A DNA stretch of 64,000 nt from the NCBI GenBank assembly GCA_016712985.1, contig JADJQA010000001.1, positions 1 through 64,000 of the forward strand, given 5' to 3'. Shown piece by piece: positions 58,503 to 64,000 of this stretch. The position numbers were made by a program, and so were the translations under genes. This DNA is from Sulfuritalea sp. (lineage in GTDB: Bacteria; Pseudomonadota; Gammaproteobacteria; Burkholderiales; Rhodocyclaceae). The notes under the pieces were generated by a model. That model worked only from the letters and a program-made list of their open reading frames with translations, made no database searches and had not been told where the DNA came from. The stretch's first letter is position 1. Each line of letters begins with the position of its first letter.

Positions 58503-59681
58503 TTAATGACTCGCGCCGAGATAGGCGCTGATGACGACCGGATCGGAACGAACCTCGTCGGCCGTGCCTTCGGCGATCTTCTCGCCGTGATCCAGTACCA
58601 CGACGAAATCGGAGAGGTCCATAACCACGCCCATGTCGTGCTCGATGAGCAGGACCGTGGTGCCAAACTGGTCATTCACGTCGAGAATGAAGCGACACAT
58701 GTCCTGCTTTTCCTCGACGTTCATCCCGGCCATGGGTTCGTCCAGCAGCAGCAGTTGCGGCTCCATCGCCAGCGCACGTGCCAGGTCGACGCGCTTTTGC
58801 AGACCGTAAGGCAGGCGGCCGACCGGGGTCTTGCGGATGTGTTGGATTTCCAGGAAGTCGATGATCTCTTCCACCTTGACTCGATGCTCGAGTTCCTCGC
58901 GCTGCGCCGGCCCCAGCCAGAAGGCCTGCTGTAGCAGGTTGGCCTTCATCTTAAGGTTGCGGCCGGTCATGATGTTGTCGAGGACCGACATGCCCTTGAA
59001 CAGGGCGATGTTCTGGAAAGTGCGGGCAATGCCCTGGGTGGCCGCCGCACGCGGATTCATCTGGCGGCGCACGTTGCCGAGGAAGGTGATGGCGCCTTCC
59101 TGCGGATGGTAGACGCCGTTGATGACATTCAGCATGGAACTCTTGCCGGCGCCGTTCGGGCCAATGATGGACGAGATCTCGCCGCGCTTGATATCGAAGC
59201 TGACTCCGGTGATGGCCTTGACGCCACCGAAGCTCAGGCTGACATTCTCCACGCGCAGGAAAGCCTCTTCCGTCGCGGCCTGCATGTCGCGCTTGCGCTT
59301 GCGCATTTCGCCCAGGGCCAGCAAGGCCTGGTCGCGTGAGTCGTAGATGTTGGAACGGAATGACTCCTGACCGGCGCTCTGCCGAATCGCGTCCCGCGTC
59401 TGCGCCGTGGCGCCGACCCGCACACTGCCTAGGCCGTGGTTGATGTTGGCGTTCTTGCCGCGTTCGGCGAAGCGGTCCCAGGCCTCCGGCGCAATCACGC
59501 AATCGGTATAGATGACCAGGAAGAACCAGCGCCTGCCGGTTTCGGTCAGACGGCTTTCGATCTCGTCGTACATCGTGTCGACCTGCGCCGCATCGGCAAA
59601 GGTCATGTTGGCGAAATCCACCTCCATCGTCGCGATGGCGTCGTGGAAGGTGATGCGCTCGGTATTGGTCTTTATCGTCAT
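58503..59681 (-). CDS. livG: Liv-type ABC ATPase (LivG) with an added N-terminal domain
   Basis: The product has 392 residues against about 255 for normal LivG. Residues 140 to 392 are a complete LivG ATPase: Walker A SIIGPNGAGKSSMLNVINGV near 174, QGIARTFQNIALFKGMSVLD, the signature LPYGLQKRVDLARALAM and Walker B LLLLDEPMAGMNVEEKQDM. Residues 1 to 136 form a separate alpha/beta domain (ITFHDAIATMEVDFANMTFA, RWFFLVIYTDCVIAPEAWDR) ending in a basic helix (LGEMRKRKRDMQ). It resembles SpoIIAA/STAS-like folds by pattern only. Its role is unknown. It may sense substrate or energy state and control the ATPase. Confidence 0.9.
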   Translation of the reverse strand: MTIKTNTERITFHDAIATMEVDFANMTFADAAQVDTMYDEIESRLTETGRRWFFLVIYTDCVIAPEAWDRFAERGKNANINHGLGSVRVGATAQTRDAIRQSAGQESFRSNIYDSRDQALLALGEMRKRKRDMQAATEEAFLRVENVSLSFGGVKAITGVSFDIKRGEISSIIGPNGAGKSSMLNVINGVYHPQEGAITFLGNVRRQMNPRAAATQGIARTFQNIALFKGMSVLDNIMTGRNLKMKANLLQQAFWLGPAQREELEHRVKVEEIIDFLEIQHIRKTPVGRLPYGLQKRVDLARALAMEPQLLLLDEPMAGMNVEEKQDMCRFILDVNDQFGTTVLLIEHDMGVVMDLSDFVVVLDHGEKIAEGTADEVRSDPVVISAYLGASH

Positions 59682-59711
59682 GGGTCGTTCGCCGTATTCG
59701 CCGCTGCCGGG

Positions 59712-61685
59712 TTACGCCGCCTGCTTCAGGCCGATGGGGAAGATCTTCACTTCGCAGATCGCCAAGTCGGCCGCCACCTTACCCTTGCGACCGTCTTCGA
59801 ACTTGACCTCGGTTTCGATGAACTGCGAGGTCTTGCCCGAATACAGGGCGTCGATCAGCACAGCATACTTGTCGGAAATGAAGCCGCGCCGGACTTTGCG
59901 GGTGCGGGTGAGTTCATCGTCATCGGGGTCGAGTTCCTTGTGCAGCACCAGGAAGCGATGGATCTGCGTCTCGGCGACCATCGCGTCATGCGACAGATCG
60001 GCATTGACCTGTTCGACGCAGCCGCGGATCAGCTCCAGCACCTCGGGCTTGCCGGCCAGGTCGGTATAGCCCGAATACGGCAGGTTGCGCCGTTCCGCCC
60101 AGTTGCCGACGGCGCCCATATCGATGTTTATGAAGGCGCAGACCATCTCGCGGCTGTGGCCGAAGCAGACCGCCTCCTTGATGTACTGGAAGAACTTCAG
60201 CTTGTTCTCGATGTAGTTCGGCGCGAAGATCGCGCCCCTGGCGAGTTTGCCGACGTCGGCAGCACGGTCGATAATCTTGAGGTGGCCGTCCTCGTCGAAG
60301 AAGCCGGCATCGCCGGTGTGGAACCAGCCTTCGGCGTCGATCGCCTCGGCCGTGGCGTCCGGCCGCTTGTAGTACTCCTTCAACAGCAGCTTGCCGCGCA
60401 CCAGTACTTCCCCGTTGTCGGCGATCCTGACCTCGACCCCCGGCGCCGGCTTGCCGACGCTGTCGAACTTGATCTCCCGATCCGGCTGCAAGCAGACCGC
60501 GGCGCAGGTTTCGGTCGCGCCGTAGAGCTGCTTGAGGTTCACGCCGATCGAACGATAGAAGCGGAACAGGTCGGGCCCGATGGCGGCGCCCGCCGTGTAG
60601 GCGACGCGGATCCGGCTCATGCCGAGCACGTTGCGCAGCGGGCCATAGACCAGCAGGTTGCCCAGCGCATACAGCAAGCGATCGCTGGACGAAACATTCG
60701 GCTTGCCATCGAGAATGTCCGAACCACAGCGCTTGGCCACGGCCATGAAGTAATGGAACATGCCGCGCTTCGTGGCGCCGGCGTCCTCCATGCGGATCAT
60801 CACCGTGGTCAGCAGATTCTCGAACACCCGCGGCGGCGCGAAGTAGTAGGTCGGCCCGATCTCCCGCAGGTCGGTCAGCACGGTGTCGCCGGATTCCGGG
60901 CAGTTGATGGTAAAGCCCGCGACCAGCGCCTGTGCATAGGAGAACAGGTGATCACCGACCCAGGCCATCGGCAGGTAGGAGAGGATGTCCTCCTGGTCGG
61001 TCAGATGATCGAAATTGACACCGCTGCTCGCGGCGGCGATAAATGTCTCGTGGGTCTGGCAAACGCCCTTGGGCTTGCCCGTAGTGCCCGAGGTGTAGAG
61101 CATCACGGCGACATCTTCGGTGCGCCCCCTGGCGATTTGGTCGGGAATGAAGTCAGGCTGGTTCTTGTCATGGACCCGCCCCATCGCGATCACCTCATCT
61201 AGCCCTTGCATGAAGGTCTGCGTATAGTGGCGCATGCCGCGCGGATCGTCGTAGAGGATGTGTTGCAGGTCGGGACACTGGTCCTTGACCTCCAGCATCT
61301 TGTCCACCTGTTCCTGGTCCTCGACGATGGCGAACCGAATTTCGCCATCGGTCAGCACGAAAACCATTTCCGCAGCCACGGCATCCTGGTACATCGGCAC
61401 CGGCACGCCGCCCAGCATCTGCGCCGCGCACATCGCCCAATACAGACGCGGGCGGTTGTCACCGATCAGGGCCAGGTTGTCGCCGCGCTTGAAGCCCAGC
61501 TCGGCAAGACCGCAGGCCATGGCACGCACTTCCTCCGCCACCTGGCTCCAGTTCCAGGTTTGCCAGATGCCAAGGTACTTCTCGCGCGTTGCCGGACGCT
61601 CGCCCCGCGTTGCCGCATGATTCAGCAGCAGTCGGGGAAACGTATCAAGCGAGCCCGAGGCCCGCCCCGATTCGGATACAGCCAT
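59712..61685 (-). CDS. AMP-forming long-chain-type acyl-CoA synthetase
   Basis: The start at 61685 (MAVSESGRASGSLDTFPRLL) follows GGAGGAGAGAAGG and gives 657 residues. The adenylate-forming motifs are VAVMLYTSGTTGKPKGVCQT near residue 188, YFAPPRVFENLLTTVMIRM, QLYGATETCAAV and GWFHTGDAGFFDEDGHLKII. It is of the FadD15/long-chain type, with a closing KVRRGFISDKYAVLIDALYS. It opens the leftward operon and would trap the imported acid as its CoA ester. The chain type of the substrate is open, and aromatic acids are possible. Confidence 0.9.
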   Translation of the reverse strand: MAVSESGRASGSLDTFPRLLLNHAATRGERPATREKYLGIWQTWNWSQVAEEVRAMACGLAELGFKRGDNLALIGDNRPRLYWAMCAAQMLGGVPVPMYQDAVAAEMVFVLTDGEIRFAIVEDQEQVDKMLEVKDQCPDLQHILYDDPRGMRHYTQTFMQGLDEVIAMGRVHDKNQPDFIPDQIARGRTEDVAVMLYTSGTTGKPKGVCQTHETFIAAASSGVNFDHLTDQEDILSYLPMAWVGDHLFSYAQALVAGFTINCPESGDTVLTDLREIGPTYYFAPPRVFENLLTTVMIRMEDAGATKRGMFHYFMAVAKRCGSDILDGKPNVSSSDRLLYALGNLLVYGPLRNVLGMSRIRVAYTAGAAIGPDLFRFYRSIGVNLKQLYGATETCAAVCLQPDREIKFDSVGKPAPGVEVRIADNGEVLVRGKLLLKEYYKRPDATAEAIDAEGWFHTGDAGFFDEDGHLKIIDRAADVGKLARGAIFAPNYIENKLKFFQYIKEAVCFGHSREMVCAFINIDMGAVGNWAERRNLPYSGYTDLAGKPEVLELIRGCVEQVNADLSHDAMVAETQIHRFLVLHKELDPDDDELTRTRKVRRGFISDKYAVLIDALYSGKTSQFIETEVKFEDGRKGKVAADLAICEVKIFPIGLKQAA

Positions 61686-61908
61686 GCCTTCTCTCTCCTC
61701 CAGCCGAACCGCATGGACGTCGCTTGTATTGCGACTTGTCCCATGCGGCGATCTTCCCGCGAATTCGTTGTTGGCCGCCCGCGGTCTTTTGCCGCACGGC
61801 GGGAGCTTCCGGCACCATCTACCTCCCTTGAACCTCCGGGAAAACCAGCAAACAACAGGCAAACGAGTACCGCAACAGCCGCCAAGTCTATGCCATTCTT
61901 CCGCCTAT

Positions 61909-61930
61909 AATTGTCGTGTGACTGACAATT
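61909..61930 (+). promoter_or_regulatory. Palindrome overlapping the crp/fnr-family gene start
   Basis: AATTGTC (61909-61915) and GACAATT (61924-61930) form a perfect 7-bp dyad with an 8-base centre that contains the GTG start at 61918. The spacing suits a Crp/Fnr dimer, though the half-site differs from TGTGA and TTGAT. It may be an autorepression site. Confidence 0.5.
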
Positions 61931-62616
61931 GCAAAAAAACTCCAATATCCCTTGAAGACATGCTGCGCCGCACAAGCTGGGCGCCGGCGCTGTCCGCGGA
62001 GGAGTTCGCCCGCGCCCGCGAAGGCACGATCGAACGGCTGGTGCCAACTGGCGGCTATGTTTGCCGCAAGGGCGAACCTGTCGACCACTGGCATGGTGTG
62101 ATCGAAGGCCTGGTCAAAATGTCCAGCGACTGGGTCACCGGCAAGACCGCCAGCTTCACCGGCATAGCCGCCGGCGGCTGGTTCGGCGAAGGCTCCGTGC
62201 TGAAGGATGAGCCGCGCCGTTATGACATGGTCGCCCTGCGCGATAGCCGCGTCGCCTGCATGCGCCGCGAAACCTTTCATTGGCTGCTGGACAACAACAT
62301 CGCCTTCAACCGCTTCGTCATCAACCAGATCAATGAACGACTGAGCCTGTTCATCGGCCTGCTCGAATCCCACCGGCTGCTGGATGCGGATGCCCGCGTG
62401 GCACGCACCATGGCTGCCCTGTTCCACCCGGTGCTGCAACCGGGGATCGATTCGCGCATCGCCATCTCGCAGGAAGAAATCGGCTATCTCGCCGGCATTT
62501 CCCGGCAACGCGCCAATCGTGCCTTGCGAACGCTGGAGGACGCCGGCTTTCTCACCACCGAGTATGGCGGCATCACGGTGCTGGATCTGGAAGGCCTGCG
62601 CCGCTTCGGTGGCTGA
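61918..62616 (+). CDS. Crp/Fnr family transcriptional regulator
   Basis: This 232-residue regulator starts at GTG 61918. The cNMP-type sensor domain spans about residues 15-140 (YVCRKGEPVDHWHGVIEGLV, GGWFGEGSVLKDEPRRYDMV). A C-terminal winged helix follows (RIAISQEEIGYLAGISRQRA, NRALRTLEDAGFLTTEYGG). The N-terminus has one Cys, so the 4Fe-4S cluster of Fnr is not expected. The ligand is unknown. Divergent placement from the acyl-CoA synthetase operon, 232 bases away, makes that operon the likely target. Confidence 0.88.
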   Translation: MTDNCKKTPISLEDMLRRTSWAPALSAEEFARAREGTIERLVPTGGYVCRKGEPVDHWHGVIEGLVKMSSDWVTGKTASFTGIAAGGWFGEGSVLKDEPRRYDMVALRDSRVACMRRETFHWLLDNNIAFNRFVINQINERLSLFIGLLESHRLLDADARVARTMAALFHPVLQPGIDSRIAISQEEIGYLAGISRQRANRALRTLEDAGFLTTEYGGITVLDLEGLRRFGG

Positions 62617-62711
62617 GGGGGGATAGCTGCCGGCGCGGTCCGGCGGGCGCCGACGCTGCGGACGGCCTTGATTTGACGCGTTGCTCCCTTGAGTGAGCGG
62701 AAGATGGAAAT

Positions 62712-63200
62712 TCATCCGGTCATGGCGACCAGCGCCTGGGGCGACACCACCTCCACGTTATCCGCCAATGGATAGGCATCCAATACCGGTGCAACAACGA
62801 ATGCGCGATCAACGCCGAGATCCTCGCAGGCGTTCCAGAACCCGCGCGCCGGTCGTCGCGCGTTCGACAGCTTGACCTCGTAAGCGGTGCGTCGGCCGCC
62901 GCTGTCGACCACCAGATCAAGCTCGGCGCCCGCCGCCGTACGGTAGAACCCGAAGCTTGCCAGGGGCGGCGCCCCGGCAATGATCTGCTCCAGGACGAAG
63001 CCCTCCCAGGAATGCCCCGCCACCGGATGCCCCGCCAGCGCATCCGCCGAATCGATACCCAGCAGCGCATGCAGCAAACCGCTGTCGCGCAGGTACGCCT
63101 TGGGCGCCTTGACCAGCCGCTTGCCGATGTTGATATGGAATGGCTCCAGTCGCCGCAGCATCATCGCATCGACCAGCAGATCCAGATATGCTCTAACAGT
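62712..63200 (-). pseudogene. Truncated AAA-ATPase C-terminal (DUF4143) remnant
   Basis: The frame ends at 62712 and encodes VRAYLDLLVDAMMLRRLEPF, INIGKRLVKAPKAYLRDSGL, SWEGFVLEQIIAGAP and a nuclease-like AELDLVVDSGGRRTAYEVK. This is the DUF4143 half of the common two-domain ATPases. The N-terminal AAA domain with its Walker motifs is missing. Upstream of about 63200 the frame continues but is antisense to another remnant and has no homology pattern. It is most likely a gene cut by a deletion. Confidence 0.75.
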
Positions 63201-63230
63201 CCGTACGGGACGACGTCGAGTGGGGCCTGC

Positions 63231-63479
63231 ATGGTGAAAACTGAGGCGGCTCAGCGAATCGTCGTTGCCGATGCCGGTCCGCTGATCCACCTCGATGAAC
63301 TCGAAACCCTGGATCTGCTTGCGCATGGCACGCTCGGCTTGATCTTGCGTTTTGTGCGCCGCAAGCTGCGGACCGCCGAACAAGCGCTGAAACTGCTTGC
63401 CGACATTCCGGAACGCTGCTCCCTGCATATCCGCCCCGCGCTAGTCGAACAGACCGTTCGCCGTGCCCAAGCGGAATGA
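63231..63479 (+). pseudogene. PIN-domain (DUF3368-type) toxin remnant with internal deletion
   Basis: The 82-residue frame from ATG 63231 begins RIVVADAGPLIHLDELETLD, the first strand of a PIN/DUF3368 nuclease with its catalytic Asp. It then jumps directly to AHGTLGLILRFVRRKLRTAE and CSLHIRPALVEQTVRRA, the C-terminal end of the same family. Full members have about 150 to 160 residues. The middle, with the other acidic residues, is absent. The protein cannot form a PIN active site. No antitoxin gene was found beside it. Confidence 0.65.
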
Positions 63480-63600
63480 CTCGGCGCCGAATAGCGGCAA
63501 GCGCCCGAATCGCTCCCGGCGGTTTCCACAAGAAATCGGGTGCCTTTGGGCACCGCTGCTCTTGGGAGAGTGGAAGTTACCGTCCCGCCAACACCGACTC

Positions 63601-64000
63601 TTACATGCTCCGCCGATACTGCCCGCCGACCTCGTACAAGGCATTCGAAATCTGCCCCAGCGAACAGCAGCGCACTGCATCCATCATCACCGCAAAGACG
63701 TTCTGGTTGCCGATCACCGCCTGCCGCAGTCGGGCCAGGCAGGCCTCCGACTGCCCCGCATTGCGCGCCTGGAAATCCCTGAGCCGGGTCAGTTGCGACT
63801 GCTTCTCCGCCTCGGTCGAACGCGCCAGCTCGATCTCGCCGGTCTCGCCCGATCCCTTCGGATTGAGGAAGGTGTTCACGCCGATGATCGGGTAGGAGCC
63901 GTCGTGCTTCTTGTGCTCGTAGTACATCGACTCTTCCTGGATCTTGCCGCGCTGGTAGCCGGTTTCCATGGCGCCGAGCACGCCGCCGCGACTGGCGATG
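63601..64000 (-). CDS. icmF: Fused isobutyryl-CoA mutase (IcmF)/methylmalonyl-CoA mutase family, C-terminal part
   Basis: The frame is open to the right edge and ends at 63601. It encodes ASRGGVLGAMETGYQRGKIQ, then ESMYYEHKKHDGSYPIIGVN and the C-terminal LRDFQARNAGQSEACLARLR with CSLGQISNALYEVGGQYRRS. This is the substrate-domain end of B12-dependent acyl-CoA mutases of the IcmF type, in which the B12 domain and a G-protein chaperone lie N-terminal, outside the window. Such enzymes interconvert branched and linear acyl-CoA. The adenosyltransferase at 5992 could provide the cofactor. Confidence 0.88.
   Translation of the reverse strand, partial: IASRGGVLGAMETGYQRGKIQEESMYYEHKKHDGSYPIIGVNTFLNPKGSGETGEIELARSTEAEKQSQLTRLRDFQARNAGQSEACLARLRQAVIGNQNVFAVMMDAVRCCSLGQISNALYEVGGQYRRSM

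Noticed and set aside
59436..61202. Open frame of 588 codons antisense to the acyl-CoA synthetase
   Set aside because: The synthetase on the other strand has all its motifs. The antisense frame has no recognisable domain and no ribosome site.

Overview
The window is GC-rich, almost fully coding DNA of a betaproteobacterium. A member of the Rhodocyclales (the Azoarcus, Thauera, Sterolibacterium and Georgfuchsia neighbourhood) is the best guess. This rests on a phenylglyoxylate-type oxidoreductase operon, the hemCDXY order, a PP0621-pilS-pilR-ampD block, PhaM, a GTP-type PEP carboxykinase and a Liv transporter operon joined to acyl-CoA ligases. No rRNA, tRNA or CRISPR array was recognised. The genus is inference.

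Layout. 1-3029: an edge-cut TudS-like gene, then damaged genes (OsmC remnant, thioesterase, lrgB, lrgA, cytochrome c). 3464-8234: SulP transporter, DUF599 protein, cobalamin adenosyltransferase, cyclic-nucleotide-binding protein, DAHP synthase. 8446-13052: a 2-oxoacid:acceptor oxidoreductase operon (gamma, alpha, beta, and a flavin/Fe-S subunit) closed by a strong terminator. 13475-17408: a small protein, a frameshifted zinc alcohol dehydrogenase and iorAB. 17454-27349: folD, purE and hemF, facing hemY, hemX, hemD, hemC, an interrupted pbpG and maeB. 27643-35829: pckG, an aminotransferase, a histone H1-like protein, ampD and pilRS. 36320-44574: FecR-domain protein, hydrolase, autotransporter and a surface-glycan cluster, several of them frameshifted. 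44901-51156: a 2-hydroxyacid dehydrogenase, a fused indolepyruvate oxidoreductase and a methyltransferase in overlapping order, then phaM. 51416-61685: an eight-gene leftward operon of acyl-CoA ligase, five Liv transporter genes, PaaK-like ligase and CaiB-type transferase, divergent from a Crp/Fnr regulator. 62712-63479: toxin and ATPase remnants. 63601-64000: the end of a B12-dependent acyl-CoA mutase.

How it fits together. Three separate 2-oxoacid:acceptor oxidoreductases lie in about 40 kb (8446, 14902 and 46313), together with an aminotransferase, a 2-hydroxyacid dehydrogenase, CoA ligases, a CoA transferase and a Liv importer. This suggests oxidation of amino-acid-derived or aromatic 2-oxoacids to acyl-CoA thioesters. 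MaeB and PckG would link C4 acids to gluconeogenesis. The cobalamin adenosyltransferase could supply the acyl-CoA mutase.

A cross-cutting feature is the number of broken genes. At least ten loci carry frameshifts, mostly one base in a short homopolymer, and pbpG carries one in-frame stop. The lesions cluster in transport, envelope and accessory genes and spare nearly all housekeeping genes. That pattern favours real gene decay, but base-level sequence error cannot be excluded from the sequence alone.
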